Shown: positions 45,634 to 57,800 of the stretch, piece after piece
Layout: each line of letters opens with the position of its first letter
How positions within the stretch are numbered: the stretch's first letter is position 1
NCBI RefSeq assembly: GCF_016820585.1
Contig: NZ_JADHDX010000001.1
Coordinates: 752,683 to 816,682 of the forward strand
Source of the DNA: Arthrobacter beigongshangensis
Lineage (GTDB): Bacteria > Bacillota > Bacilli > Bacillales_A > Planococcaceae
DNA: 64,000 nt
Direction of reading: 5' to 3'
The notes under the pieces: generated by a model
Told to the model about the DNA's origin: nothing
The model's database searches: none
The model's input: only the letters and a program-made list of their open reading frames with translations
Translations under genes and position numbers: made by a program

Positions 45634-48600
45634 TTGCAATATAGAGACCTATTACAATTCGAACCAATTGAATCTGTTATTCAATTAACAGATGCAAATG
45701 ACAAACAACGTGCCTTTCGACTTCTAGATACCTATGTCATTTCTGAACGGATGGCTGAACAATTAAATGAGCTCATTATTAACCAGTTACAGTTTACTCG
45801 CGCTACTGATAATAAAGGTTTGCTTATTGTGGGGAACTACGGAACGGGTAAATCACATTTAATGAGTGTTATTTCAACGATTGCTGAGCGTGAAGGGGCA
45901 AGTGAGCATATTTCGAATGAAGCCGTAGCTGAAAAAGCAAAAGAGATTGAAGGGAAATTTAAAGTTATTCGTTTGGAAATCGGTAGTGTAGGTACATCAC
46001 TACGAGATATTTTATGTACAGCAATTGAAGATGGTTTGGCAGACTTAGGAATCGATTTCAGTTTTCCAGAGTTCGATCAAATTACGAACAACAAAGATGC
46101 ATTGGAAGAAATGATGGGCCTATTCAATGAACAATATCCTGAACACGGCTTATTAGTCGTTGTCGACGAGTTGCTCGATTATTTGCGTGGACGAAAAGAA
46201 CAAGAATTAACACTAGATTTAGGCTTCTTACGCGAAGTTGGAGAAATTTGTAGTAAAACACGTTTCCGTTTTATAGCAGGTATTCAAGAAATGCTGTTTG
46301 ATAATCCAAGATTCAGCTATGTTGCGGAACCGTTACGTCGTGTGAAAGAACGTTTTGATCAAGTCCGTATTATTCGAGAGGATATAGCACATGTAGTATC
46401 GGAACGACTTTTAAAGAAAACAGATGAACAGAGGGCATTAATTCGCGAACATCTATCAAAGTACACGACATTATACCATCGCTTAAATGAAGATATGGAA
46501 TCATTTGTGAACCTATTCCCTATCCATCCAAGTTACTTAACAGCATTTGAAAAAGTAAATAATATTGAAAAGCGGGTAGCGTTAAAGACGATTAGTATCG
46601 AAATGAACAAAATTATTAACGAGGAAGTTCCTGAAGGGGCACCAGGTTTGATTTCGTATGACAGCTACTGGAAATTCATCGAGGAAGACCCATCATATAA
46701 GGCTATCCCTGAAGTAGCTGAAGTACTAGATAAAGCCAAAATTTTAAAAGACCGTGTGCAAAATGCTTATGCAAAACGTATTTACAAACCAATGGCGTTA
46801 CGGATTGTAGACGCTCTTGCGTTAAATCGTTTATCTACAGCAGACATTTATGACAGTGTTGGCTTAACAGCAGAGGAATTACGTGATGATTTATTTTTAA
46901 GTCTAACTGGTAGTAACGATATGCTTCTGGAAGAAGATGATCCAGCAGATTTCTTAAAATCTACGGTAGATGCTGCAACAAGAGAAATTCAAAAGACAGT
47001 AAGCTTCCAATACTTATCAACAAATGAATCGAATGGTCAATATTATTTAGATCTAAAGAAAGATATTGATATCGACAGTTTAATTACGCAGCGTGCAGAG
47101 ACAATAGAAGAAGATAAACTTGATCGCTTCTATTATGACATTTTAAAACAGGTCATCACATTGGATGATAATACTTATGTAACGGGCTATAAAATATGGC
47201 GACATGATTTACCTTGGAATGCTAATCGAGTCACACGTCAAGGATACCTATTCTTTGGTGCCCCCAATGAACGTTCAACAGCGCAGCCTGAACGTGACTT
47301 TTATATTTATATGCTACGACCATACATGAAAACAATATATAAAGATGAACAAAGGGCTGATGAACTGTTCTTCGAATTCAAACAGACAGATGATCGATTT
47401 AATCAGCTCTTAAAGCTTTATGCCGCTGCAAATGATTTAAGACTTGATGCAACATCAGCCACAAAAAGTTTATATGCTAGAAAAATCGATAGCTATTTTA
47501 AGGAACTAACTAAATGGTTAAATGAATACTTTGTACACACTTTTGAAATCACTTATAAAGGAAAAAAAGGGACTGTGCTTGATTTCGGTATGTTACTTCC
47601 GGCACATGCTACAATCCAGGAAATTATTAACTTTGTTTCGGAAGAAATGTTGTCTGGTTGGTTTGAACAAAAGTATGAAGGCTACCCTTCATTCCGCCAA
47701 ATTAAAGATTCTTACTTAACTAGGAAAAACCTGGAAACATACGTGAAAGATGCACTACAGTACCTAGTTGGTAAAGAAACAAGCCAAGGAGCAGCCATAT
47801 TAAATGGACTTGTCTTGTTTGATTCCACACAAAAAATATCGACTAAGCAATCCGGTTACGCTCAGTGGATTGTCGATTTACTAGATTCAAAAGGCCATGG
47901 TCAAGTTATAAACCATAGCGAGTTGATTGAAACTGTTTTTATCCGTGGTGTCGAAGATTTGCAGTATACAAAGCAATATCACTTAGAACCAGAATTATTA
48001 GTTGTTTTACTTGGCGCAATGATAAGCACTGGTGCCATTGAAGTAACTGTTGAAAATAAAACTTACAATGCACTTAGTTTAAATGACTATGTTCAATTGC
48101 CATTATCAAAACTAACACAATTTAGTCATGTGAAAAAACCAACGGGTCTGCCTGTTGAAGTACTAAATGCAATCTTTGATTTATTTGATGTATCCATCCC
48201 AAACTATGAAGGGGATATGCTCTCAAAAACGATAGTAACTGTTACTGAAAAGGCCAATAATGCTATTAACGATTCACTAAGCACTATACAAATAATAAAA
48301 AAAGGCTTCCCTACATGGGATGGGAAATTATTAAACAATGCAGAAATACAAGAAAATGTCGAATTGCTTGAAGCATTCAAAGAGTTTTGTGAAGGCTTAA
48401 AACGTTTTAATACACCGGCAAAAATGCGTAACTTGAAATATGACTTGGCTACAGTTGAAAAGCAGAAAGTGGCAATTGAAAAATTAGCTTCGTTCGCTAA
48501 ACTTGATCAGCAAATCAAGGAAATCCAGCAACGCGTCAGTTATCTGCAAATTGCTCAACCTAATATGGGGAGTCAATCTGAATGGTCGCAAAGCGTTGAG

Positions 48601-49335
48601 GATGCATTTAATGAACTGCAAGATGCCTTGAAACATAACCAAGATACATCAAAAGAAATGGCAACACTTGATGCGTTAAAACAACAGTACATTCAGCTTT
48701 ATATTGAAGCACATGATAAATCGCGACTCAATGCCACTGAAAACATATTGAAAAACACATTACACTCAGATTCGACATTAAAAGCGTTGAAAGAATTAGC
48801 AACTTATATCTCCATTTTGCCAAGAGAACAAATTATCAATTGGGAAAAATCACTGGTTGGTTTAAAAACATGCTATCAAGTATCTGTGGATAATTTACAA
48901 CACGCACCGATGTGTTCAGAGTGTAAGTTCCGTCCAACAGAAGTAACAACAAACGAAAAAGCCATGCTGAAAAATCTCGAACAAGAGCTCCCCAATATAT
49001 TTGAGAGCTGGACTGAAACATTATTAACAAACTTCAATGATGCAACGGTTAAAGAAAATATTGTGCTACTAAAACCTAAGCAACAAACGCTTGTAGCGGA
49101 ACTTATCACTAACCAAGCATTTACGTTACCTGTAGATATTCGTCTAATCCAGGCGATTAATGATTTACTCAAAGGAATCGATAAAGTGGAAGTATCGTTA
49201 ATAGACATTGAAGAGATGATGGCAAATGGAAGTCCATTAACAGTTGAAGAGCTTCGAAAACGTTTTGAAGAAATGGTTCAAAAGACTGTTGGCAATACAC
49301 CATCCAACCGAGTACGCATTATGCTGAAAAAATAA
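45634..49335 (+). CDS. brxC: BREX ATPase BrxC/PglY
   Basis: 1233 residues, the large ATPase of BREX. Walker A is GNYGTGKS (67-74), Walker B LLVVVDELLDYL with Asp178-Glu179. The middle is mixed, and the C-terminal third is strongly helical and coiled (LKYDLATVEKQKVAIEKLAS and following), with a late CSECKFRP cysteine pair. BrxC is essential for BREX methylation and phage exclusion, probably moving on DNA with PglX and PglZ. TTG start after AAAAGGAG. The following pglX is 15 nt away. Confidence 0.93.
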   Translation: MQYRDLLQFEPIESVIQLTDANDKQRAFRLLDTYVISERMAEQLNELIINQLQFTRATDNKGLLIVGNYGTGKSHLMSVISTIAEREGASEHISNEAVAEKAKEIEGKFKVIRLEIGSVGTSLRDILCTAIEDGLADLGIDFSFPEFDQITNNKDALEEMMGLFNEQYPEHGLLVVVDELLDYLRGRKEQELTLDLGFLREVGEICSKTRFRFIAGIQEMLFDNPRFSYVAEPLRRVKERFDQVRIIREDIAHVVSERLLKKTDEQRALIREHLSKYTTLYHRLNEDMESFVNLFPIHPSYLTAFEKVNNIEKRVALKTISIEMNKIINEEVPEGAPGLISYDSYWKFIEEDPSYKAIPEVAEVLDKAKILKDRVQNAYAKRIYKPMALRIVDALALNRLSTADIYDSVGLTAEELRDDLFLSLTGSNDMLLEEDDPADFLKSTVDAATREIQKTVSFQYLSTNESNGQYYLDLKKDIDIDSLITQRAETIEEDKLDRFYYDILKQVITLDDNTYVTGYKIWRHDLPWNANRVTRQGYLFFGAPNERSTAQPERDFYIYMLRPYMKTIYKDEQRADELFFEFKQTDDRFNQLLKLYAAANDLRLDATSATKSLYARKIDSYFKELTKWLNEYFVHTFEITYKGKKGTVLDFGMLLPAHATIQEIINFVSEEMLSGWFEQKYEGYPSFRQIKDSYLTRKNLETYVKDALQYLVGKETSQGAAILNGLVLFDSTQKISTKQSGYAQWIVDLLDSKGHGQVINHSELIETVFIRGVEDLQYTKQYHLEPELLVVLLGAMISTGAIEVTVENKTYNALSLNDYVQLPLSKLTQFSHVKKPTGLPVEVLNAIFDLFDVSIPNYEGDMLSKTIVTVTEKANNAINDSLSTIQIIKKGFPTWDGKLLNNAEIQENVELLEAFKEFCEGLKRFNTPAKMRNLKYDLATVEKQKVAIEKLASFAKLDQQIKEIQQRVSYLQIAQPNMGSQSEWSQSVEDAFNELQDALKHNQDTSKEMATLDALKQQYIQLYIEAHDKSRLNATENILKNTLHSDSTLKALKELATYISILPREQIINWEKSLVGLKTCYQVSVDNLQHAPMCSECKFRPTEVTTNEKAMLKNLEQELPNIFESWTETLLTNFNDATVKENIVLLKPKQQTLVAELITNQAFTLPVDIRLIQAINDLLKGIDKVEVSLIDIEEMMANGSPLTVEELRKRFEEMVQKTVGNTPSNRVRIMLKK

Positions 49336-49350
49336 GAGGGGCGATTCTAA

Positions 49351-52113
49351 ATGACAGATAATCCAGAACAGCTCTCATTACTAAATGAACAGCCTGAAGC
49401 GGATAACACATCAGTTGTCTGCTTAGGCATGACATTTGAAAATGAAGAAGCAAGAAGACGATATTTCCGTGAAGAGCTTCGAAAGAAACTTCCAGAACTA
49501 AAGCAAATTGAGGGTTTCCCTAGTGGTGAAGATGAAGATATCATCGCCTTGTCAGACCCACCCTACTACACAGTTTGTCCGAATCCTTGGCTAGAAGAAG
49601 TAGTATTAAAAGAAATGAAAGTAGATAAAAACTATCCTTATGAAAAACTCCCTTATATTGGAGATGTTGCTGAAGGAAAGAATGATGCTGTATATAATGC
49701 GCACAGTTATCATACAAAAGTGCCCTATAAAGCAATAATGCGTTATATTCTACACTATACGGAGCCAGGAGATTTAATATTTGATGGTTTTTCTGGTACG
49801 GGTATGACAGGTGTTGCATCCAAAAGATGTGGGAATCAAAAAGAAATAGAAAAGTTGGGTTATGACATAGTTAATGGCGATATCATAAATAATAACGAAG
49901 TGATTAGTAAATTAGGCGAAAGGAACATAATTTTATCGGATTTGTCACCAGCAGCAAGTCTAATTAGTCAGAATTATAATAGGGGATTCAATTTAATTAA
50001 ATTTGAACAAGAGGCAAATAGAATACTTGATGAAGTCGAAAAAGAATGTGCTTGGCTCTATAAGCTTTCAGGTGATTCAGAGTCTTTAGGAAATGTAAAT
50101 TATACAGTTTGGAGTGACGTATTTATTTGTCCATCTTGCGCGAATGAAATTATTTATTGGGACGTTGCTGTTAATACTGAACTTAAAAAAATGTATGATA
50201 AATTCCAATGTAAACACTGTTCGGTGCAACTACAAAAAAAATCGCTCGAGCGTAAATGGCATTACGTTTACGATGAATATTTAAAAGAAAATATTTCAAT
50301 GGCAAAGCAAGTACCCGTAAATGTTAATTATTCAATTGGAACAAAAAGATATGATCAAGATGCTGATGAGGCCCAATTAAATTTATTGAAAAAGATTGAT
50401 AATTACAAGTTGGATCATTGGGTTCCACTCTATAGAATGCCAGAAGGCGACGAGTCCAGAAGAAATGATAGAATTGGAATTACTCATGTTCATCAATACT
50501 TTACTAAAAGAAATTTAATAGCTTTATCAAATTTTTATAAGCATGCAATAGACTCAAAATATATAAATCAACTCTTATTTTTCTTTCAAGCATCAATTAC
50601 CAGGGCAACAAAAACAAATCGTTTTAGGTTTGGAGGTACTGGTGGCTTAAGTGGTACTTTATATATCCCTTCTTTAACGTTTGAACGAAATGTAGTACTA
50701 CTTTTAAGGAATAAACTCCGTGATTTTTTGAAAATGATTAAAGAAGTAGAAGATGAGGCTAACAATAAATCTATTATTACAACTCAATCTACTACTGCTG
50801 TCAAGAGCATCCCTGATAATAGTATAGATTATATTTTTACAGATCCACCATTTGGAAAAAACCTTATGTACTCGGAATTGAACTTCTTATGGGAAGCATG
50901 GTTAAAAGTTTTAACAAATAATAAATCTGAAGCAATCATGAATAATACGCAGAAAAAGACTTTATTTGAGTATCAAAAACTAATGGAAAATAGCTTTGCC
51001 CAATATTTTAGAGTGTTGAAACCGGGAAGGTGGATAACTATTGAATTTAGTAATTCTCAAGCAAGTGTTTGGAATTCGATTCAGGAATCTTTACAAAAGG
51101 TTGGATTTGTCATTGCAGATGTATCTGCATTAGATAAAAAACAAGGTAGTTTCAAAGCAGTAACTACTACAATAGCAGTAAAGCAAGACCTTGTTATCAC
51201 TGCTTATAAACCATCTTCAGACACTATCTTGAAAATGCGTGAAAAAAATAATACAACTGAATCTGCTTGGATTTTTGTTAATCAACACTTGGAAAAACTA
51301 CCAAAATTCCTTGGCTCAAAAGGTGAAGCTTCAGTCATTGCAGAGCGCACTCCACGTATTTTATTTGACCGTATGGTTGCGTATCACGTGCAAAATGGTT
51401 TACCGGTGCCTATTTCATCTGCTGACTTCCAAGAAGGTGTTACACAACGTTTCCCCATGCGTGATGGCATGGCCTTCATAGATGCTCAAGTAGCTGAGTA
51501 CGATAAAAAACGCACGCTTGTAAAAGATTTTTCACAAATGAGCTTATTCGTATCGGATGAAAATAGTGCGATTGAGTGGATTCGTCAGCAATTAATGAAG
51601 AAGCCTCAAACCCGTCAGGATTTGCATCCACAATTTATGAAGGAAATACAGCATATTGCCAAGCATGAAGATTTGCCTGAATTAGATAATCTACTCTTAC
51701 AAAACTTCTTGCGTTTTGAAGGAGATGAATCTGCGCCAGACCAAATTGGTAGTTACTTACGACGAAATTATCATGAGTTCCGTGGGTTAGAAAATACAGA
51801 TGATAAGTTAAAAGAAAAAGCAATAAATCGTTGGTATGTTCCAAATCCAAATAAACAAGCCGACTTAGAAAAACTACGTGAAAAAACACTTTTACGTGAG
51901 TTTGAAAGCTATGTAGAAGAGCTAAGTACGCACAAAAAGAAATTGCGTCAATTCCGTACGGAAGCTGTTCGCGCAGGATTTAAGAAAGCTTGGAGCGAGA
52001 AAGATTATGAAAAAATTGTTACTGTGGGTGACCGTTTACCAGAAACTGTTATCCAGGAAGATGACAAATTGTTAATGTACTATGATAATGCACAGGTACG
52101 TTTAGGTATGTAA
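49351..52113 (+). CDS. pglX: BREX type 3 adenine-specific DNA methyltransferase PglX (DUF1156-like)
   Basis: 920 residues. Motifs: DPPYYTVCPNP (about 69-79), the AdoMet-binding FDGFSGTGMTG (144-154), a four-cysteine zinc knuckle (CPSC ... CKHC, about 260-292), and a second DPPFGKNLMYSELNFLWE (about 497). This is the PglXI arrangement of type 3 BREX, where it marks host DNA at a non-palindromic site. The C-terminal part (about 680-920) is helical and may hold the target recognition function. AGAGGGG precedes the ATG; the gene is tightly linked to brxC and pglZ. Confidence 0.92.
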   Translation: MTDNPEQLSLLNEQPEADNTSVVCLGMTFENEEARRRYFREELRKKLPELKQIEGFPSGEDEDIIALSDPPYYTVCPNPWLEEVVLKEMKVDKNYPYEKLPYIGDVAEGKNDAVYNAHSYHTKVPYKAIMRYILHYTEPGDLIFDGFSGTGMTGVASKRCGNQKEIEKLGYDIVNGDIINNNEVISKLGERNIILSDLSPAASLISQNYNRGFNLIKFEQEANRILDEVEKECAWLYKLSGDSESLGNVNYTVWSDVFICPSCANEIIYWDVAVNTELKKMYDKFQCKHCSVQLQKKSLERKWHYVYDEYLKENISMAKQVPVNVNYSIGTKRYDQDADEAQLNLLKKIDNYKLDHWVPLYRMPEGDESRRNDRIGITHVHQYFTKRNLIALSNFYKHAIDSKYINQLLFFFQASITRATKTNRFRFGGTGGLSGTLYIPSLTFERNVVLLLRNKLRDFLKMIKEVEDEANNKSIITTQSTTAVKSIPDNSIDYIFTDPPFGKNLMYSELNFLWEAWLKVLTNNKSEAIMNNTQKKTLFEYQKLMENSFAQYFRVLKPGRWITIEFSNSQASVWNSIQESLQKVGFVIADVSALDKKQGSFKAVTTTIAVKQDLVITAYKPSSDTILKMREKNNTTESAWIFVNQHLEKLPKFLGSKGEASVIAERTPRILFDRMVAYHVQNGLPVPISSADFQEGVTQRFPMRDGMAFIDAQVAEYDKKRTLVKDFSQMSLFVSDENSAIEWIRQQLMKKPQTRQDLHPQFMKEIQHIAKHEDLPELDNLLLQNFLRFEGDESAPDQIGSYLRRNYHEFRGLENTDDKLKEKAINRWYVPNPNKQADLEKLREKTLLREFESYVEELSTHKKKLRQFRTEAVRAGFKKAWSEKDYEKIVTVGDRLPETVIQEDDKLLMYYDNAQVRLGM

Positions 52114-52132
52114 AAGGAAGAAGGAGATTTGG

Positions 52133-54040
52133 TTGAGCTGGCAGGAAAAAATCACAAAGTATTTTACAAGTAAAGGTTCACTCTATATCGTATCAGATGA
52201 GCATGAATTGTTACGGGACAAAACTGTACAAGAAATGCTTCAAGCACAAAATACTGCTGTGCATTTTTATGATGATCCGGTTATCTTTCGATATGCATAT
52301 GAAACAACTTTCAGATACATGGAGAGAGAAGATCGACCTACTTTACTAATTGTGATTCAAGATCACCAGTTCAACCGCATTCCTTATGATGTATATATAA
52401 ATGCAAATCGTTTAACTTTATCATTTGAGACACTTTTCCCGAATTTTGATCGTTCGATTATTGCACAGTGTCCAGTTGAAATGTTTCAAGAGCTATTCGA
52501 AGGACATGCACGTTGCGTAACGTCTCTATCCATTAATGAGACAGCGGACTTTATTTTACGTGAAATTTTTATGATAGATGCTGCCTTGCTTATAAACGAT
52601 GTTAGTGTAGTGAGGGCAGCATTACTTCATTTTGAACAGTTCGAAGTAGCATTGCCTAATGTACTTATTGAGCGTTTACGAAAAAGTATTTTAAATAAAC
52701 GTATTCTCGTATCTGCATCTATTTTTGAGTATTTGGCTTCTGAAGACAAACTATATAGCTATTTAAATGAACAATGGAATAGTTATGTGAAAAGCTATAT
52801 AAATAATTCTTATGAGCAAGTGGCGGAGAGGCGAGATTACTTTGGCAGTGCATACTTTGATGATCCATTTATTCGTAGATGTATGAGGGACTTTATTCTA
52901 CCTATTGAAGTTCCGTCAACAGTAGATTATGAGAAATGGATGCAACCAGGGATTGTTGTGAAAGAAATAGACAATGAGCATTTCAAAGTTCCTAAAGAAG
53001 AGTTATTCAGCAGAGATTTCTCTTCTTTCAACAGAACTGAATGGGCAAAATTTGCGAATGAACTTGGGAGTATTCAAAGTGAATTGCTAAAAATAGGTTT
53101 ATTAGATAATGATTTTAAGTCAAAAGCTTCTGTAGCTAATGAAGCATTCGGACAATGGATGTTTTCCGATTATCAACAATTGCGTACGTTACCGGTTCTA
53201 CCTAAGCCAAAGATGGTACACCAAATCCCACATTACTTAGCTAAAAAAGCGGGCACAAAACTAGCACTAATCGTATTAGACGGTATGAGTTTTACACAGT
53301 GGAATATGATTAAAGAAACACTTTTGAAACAGTCATGGTCGTTTGAAGAGGACGCCGTCTTTGCGTGGGTACCAAGTTTAACGTCGGTTTCCAGGCAAGC
53401 AATTTTTTCTGGTTTGGAACCACGTCACTTCGCAGAGACTATTGATACAACTAGAAAAGAAAAATCATTATGGTCAACGTTTTGGGAGAATGAAGGTCTA
53501 TCTAGCAGAAATGTAGCTTACGAAAAATCGTTAGGATTAAAAGCTTATGATAAGGAAGCTCTCGCTTATCGTCACTCTCCTGCGATACTTGTTTATGGGG
53601 CGGTTATAGATGTAATTGACCAATTTATGCACGGTGCTATACAAGGGAACCAAACCGTCTTTTCGGAACTTACTACATGGCTTAACTCGAATTATTTACA
53701 CAAAATGATGACTGATTTAGTAGAAGAAGGTTTTGAAGTATATCTGACTTCAGATCATGGCAATGTAGAGGGATGCGGAATAGGGAGAATTAATGAAGGT
53801 GTGACAGTGGAGTCGAAAGGCGAACGTGTAAGGGTCTACAGTTCATTAAATATTCGTAATCAGACTGCGAGTGAAAATGAAAAAACGATTCCATGGGATA
53901 ATGGTAGCTTACCGAGTGATTATCACGTACTATTAGCAAAAAGCAATTTTGCATTTGTGCCGAAAAACGATAAAATTGTAACTCATGGAGGCATTCATCT
54001 AGAAGAAATAATTGTCCCATTTGTAAAAGTAAATCGTTAG
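52133..54040 (+). CDS. pglZ: BREX alkaline-phosphatase-fold protein PglZ
   Basis: 635 residues. The C-terminal PglZ domain is marked by LALIVLDGMSFTQWN (about 379-393), SLTSVSRQAIFSGLEP, and LTSDHGNVEGCGI (about 540), the metal-ligand pattern of the alkaline phosphatase superfamily. The N-terminal half is specific to BREX. PglZ is the only component present in all BREX types and partners PglX. TTG start with AAGGAG 7 nt before. Confidence 0.93.
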   Translation: MSWQEKITKYFTSKGSLYIVSDEHELLRDKTVQEMLQAQNTAVHFYDDPVIFRYAYETTFRYMEREDRPTLLIVIQDHQFNRIPYDVYINANRLTLSFETLFPNFDRSIIAQCPVEMFQELFEGHARCVTSLSINETADFILREIFMIDAALLINDVSVVRAALLHFEQFEVALPNVLIERLRKSILNKRILVSASIFEYLASEDKLYSYLNEQWNSYVKSYINNSYEQVAERRDYFGSAYFDDPFIRRCMRDFILPIEVPSTVDYEKWMQPGIVVKEIDNEHFKVPKEELFSRDFSSFNRTEWAKFANELGSIQSELLKIGLLDNDFKSKASVANEAFGQWMFSDYQQLRTLPVLPKPKMVHQIPHYLAKKAGTKLALIVLDGMSFTQWNMIKETLLKQSWSFEEDAVFAWVPSLTSVSRQAIFSGLEPRHFAETIDTTRKEKSLWSTFWENEGLSSRNVAYEKSLGLKAYDKEALAYRHSPAILVYGAVIDVIDQFMHGAIQGNQTVFSELTTWLNSNYLHKMMTDLVEEGFEVYLTSDHGNVEGCGIGRINEGVTVESKGERVRVYSSLNIRNQTASENEKTIPWDNGSLPSDYHVLLAKSNFAFVPKNDKIVTHGGIHLEEIIVPFVKVNR

Positions 54041-54057
54041 AAAGCAGGTATACAATT

Positions 54058-54783
54058 ATGAAAGCAGTGGGTTTTGATCAGAAGATTCTACTACATCAAC
54101 TAAATTTTGTAGCAGAGAAATTTAATGAGATGCCTATAGCAAATATGCATAGCTTACTTGATGACTATTTGATGGGTGATATTAAAGGCCCTGCATCAAG
54201 GCGCTGTGCACATGCAATTATTATGAAAACATGGTGGTCTGTTGAAGAAAACCATCAACCCATTCGTAACTATGCGGATTATTTATATCCAACGCTGACA
54301 AGCACGGAAAAGTATTTATTACATTGGTGCATGACTTGTTTGGCTTATCCATTTTTTAAAGAACAGGTTAATCATATAGGAAAGCATTTCCGAATGGCCG
54401 ATGAGATTCGAAGCCGTGTAGTACTTGCCGAGATGAAGAACCTTTATGGAGATCGTCGTCGTGTGGAAGTCGCAACTGGGGCTGTGTTTTCCACAGTTAA
54501 AGGCTGGGAGCTAATAAAAATGACTTCTCCAGGTGTTTATCGGATGCCTGAAGAGCGCATAGAAGTTCATTCACCAGAATTGAACCAGTTGATGATTGAA
54601 GTGTTAATGGACCATCTAGAAACAAATAGTGTCACACTTGAGATGGTGAATAATAGCACAATCTTTTTCCCTTTCAATTTCCATATAGGTGTAGGTGGGT
54701 TAAATGAACAGCGTTTTACCATTGTTAAAAATATACGAGATACAATCATTGAAAGAAACCCAGAAATTCCTTACTCATTTTGA
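54058..54783 (+). CDS. brxA: BREX protein BrxA (DUF1819)
   Basis: 241 residues, all helical, with FDQKILLHQLNFVAEKFNEM, ASRRCAHAIIMKTWW, HWCMTCLAYPFFKEQ, VLAEMKNLYGDRRRV and VATGAVFSTVKGWELI. The DUF1819 group is the NusB-like BrxA of BREX types 1 and 3, a DNA-binding accessory. It follows pglZ by 17 nt and precedes the helicase by 31 nt. Confidence 0.88.
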   Translation: MKAVGFDQKILLHQLNFVAEKFNEMPIANMHSLLDDYLMGDIKGPASRRCAHAIIMKTWWSVEENHQPIRNYADYLYPTLTSTEKYLLHWCMTCLAYPFFKEQVNHIGKHFRMADEIRSRVVLAEMKNLYGDRRRVEVATGAVFSTVKGWELIKMTSPGVYRMPEERIEVHSPELNQLMIEVLMDHLETNSVTLEMVNNSTIFFPFNFHIGVGGLNEQRFTIVKNIRDTIIERNPEIPYSF

Positions 54784-54814
54784 GTGAGGTTTTTTTAAAA
54801 GGAGGCAACTTTGT

Positions 54815-57800
54815 ATGAACATAGGTGATATTATAACTGGACCATTTTTCCCAGAAGTCATTGAAATAAAACGAATAGACGAATTTGGTGACGATTATTA
54901 TTTACTCGAAGGAATTGGTCGGCAAACGAATCAGTACCATGAACAATTATTAGCAAAAAATGATGTAGATCAAATTACAATACTAAGTACGTCGACTGAA
55001 ACGAATATAGAGTTTACTGGACAAGGTATTCAGCAGAGGCTATTACATTTAACGCTTGAAATCGAGGATAAGTATTCGAAAACACGCGCATTGGGTAACC
55101 AACAAGTTATTCCGTTGCCGCACCAAATAGAAGCCGTGTATAGCCGAATGCTTCAGACATCGAATGTTCGATTTTTACTTGCTGATGATCCAGGTGCCGG
55201 AAAAACAATTATGTCAGGCATGCTTATTAAAGAACTAAAAGCACGTGAAAGTATTGGACGTATTTTAGTGTTAGTACCTCCATTAGTTTTGCGTCAATGG
55301 CAAGAGGAAATGGATCAAAAGTTTCAAGAGTCTTTTAAAATTATTAACAGGGCTGTATTGAATGAGTATGGCAGTAAAAATCCATTCATTGAAAACGATT
55401 GTTGTTTGGCCTCGATTTATTGGTCTACACGTGATGACATCAAAGAGTTAATATTAGAGGCGAAATTTGACTTAATCATTGTAGATGAAGCACATAAAAT
55501 GGCTGCCTATTCTTACGGGAAGATCAAAAAGAAAACGTCGAAAACAAAACTATACCATTTAGGCGAAAAGCTATTAGCTAAGACTGAGCATTGTTTACTA
55601 TTAACGGCTACCCCCCATAAAGGTGATGCCGAAAACTTCCGTTTATTAATGAAGTTGATTGAACCAGATTTATTTAATCATGTGTCTGCGAGTGAAAGCT
55701 TGCGTGATAAAAGTAATCCATTTATTATCCGCCGCTTAAAAGAATCTATGGTGAATTTCGATAGTACACCGATTTTTCCGAAACGAACAACGAAGACGAT
55801 TCAATATGAGCTAACTGAGCCTGAACTTGATTTATATGATGCCGTAACGGAGTATGTTCAAACACATTTTAATCGTGCGATGAATGCGGGTAATAATAGT
55901 ACTGCATTTGCAATGATGCTGTTACAGCGCCGCTTGAGTTCTTCTATTGAGGCAATCCATCGTTCGCTTGGTCGTCGCTATAAAAGACTATTAGTCATCT
56001 TGGATAAAACGGAAGCTGAGCGAAAGAAATTTTCGCAAAGGCTAGAGAAACTATATAACAATGGATTGGACGAAGAAATTACAGATACACAAGAAGTACT
56101 AGAGAAAAAATTAGAACTTGCAGTGGATATCATCGACATAGATGCACTAAAAGAAGAAATTGCCGAGCTAAAGAAGTTATTAATTAAAACGACATCACTC
56201 AAAAGGTACGGCTCGGAGAGAAAATACTTGGAGCTCGAAGAAATGCTTTTCGGTGTTGATGGCCTAATATATACGGGTGAGAAGATTATAATTTTCACTG
56301 AATCCGTCGATACACTCAACTACTTAGAGGAAAGACTAGCAGATCGAGTGGAACAAATAACTAAAATAGTGGGTAAATTTTCAATGGATGAACGTAGAAA
56401 ACAGGTTGAAATGTTCCGAAATGGCTCACAAGTTATGCTGGCAACGGATGCAGGTGGAGAATCTATCAACTTACAATTTTGTAACCAAATGATCAACTAC
56501 GATATTCCTTGGAATCCAAATAAATTGGAGCAACGAATGGGACGAATCCATCGAATTGGGCAGAAAAATGAAGTGTTTGTATTTAACCTTGTTGCACAAA
56601 ATACAAGAGAAGGATATGTGATGACACGTCTACTTGCAAAACTAGAAACGATGAAAGAGGATTTAGGGAATGACTTGGTTTATAACTTCATGGGGGAGTT
56701 ACTTGAAGATGATATTAACCTAGCGGATCTAATGAAAGAAGCTATTCTAACACGCGAAAACTTAGATGATGTAATTGCACAAATGGATAAGGCATTAAGT
56801 GATGAACATAAGCAACTGCTGCAAACAATGAAGGAAATGCAGTTTGATGCAGAAGCAATCGATATACAAGCAATGAAAAAATCACAATATGATGTGGAAA
56901 TTAATAAAATTCCAAATCGTACATACGTAGAGCTGATTGATTATGCATTAAAAGAATCAAAAGTGAAAGTATTTGACAGTCAGGAAGGTAAAGTGAAGCG
57001 AATTGAGCGCTTCCCTAAACTCATTCGCGATCAATTTTCGAAAAATACAAAGCTTGATGATTCCTATCGTTTTACTGGTTTTGTCGAACATAGTGATTCA
57101 GACGTTCAATACGTTACAAAAACACATCCTATCTATCAGTTATCAAAAACACTTTTGGAAAGAACGAGTGACCAATTTGCATTTAAACGTTATTTATCCA
57201 CTTATGATGTGCCAGAACATTTAGAAGTTGATATGTACCGTGTCGTTTTAAAAGATGGTGTTGGCAAAGAACTTAAAAACAAATTTATTTTTATTGCGAA
57301 ACGTGCTGACCAATCACTGGTTGAATTGAATCCCTATTGGCTTTCGATTGACCATTTCTCGGATGCTATAACAGAACTTCCATTCATTGAGCTTCCTGAC
57401 TTACAAAATCAAATTTTACAACTTGCTATTAGTGAAAAAGGATATATAGAACAAAAACGTATTAGCCAATTAAATCGAATGCATGACTACTTAGTCGAGA
57501 CATTCAATATGCAGTACAACGAAGTATATGAAAAACTGATAAATTATCAAGCTGAAAATGAAGACAACAAAAACTCAGCATTGATTAACCTTATGAATGC
57601 CCAGTTAATCGATATTGAAGAACAAAAGAAAAAACGCCTTGATACACTAAATAAACAGCGTACAATTACACTGCAACCACCAAAAAAAATCGCTCAGTTT
57701 GAACTCATCCCAAAAGGCAACTCATATCGGGTACTGGCATCCGATTATTACGAAATGGTTGCAGCATATGAAAAAGAAAATGGGCGAAGACTTGTAAAGC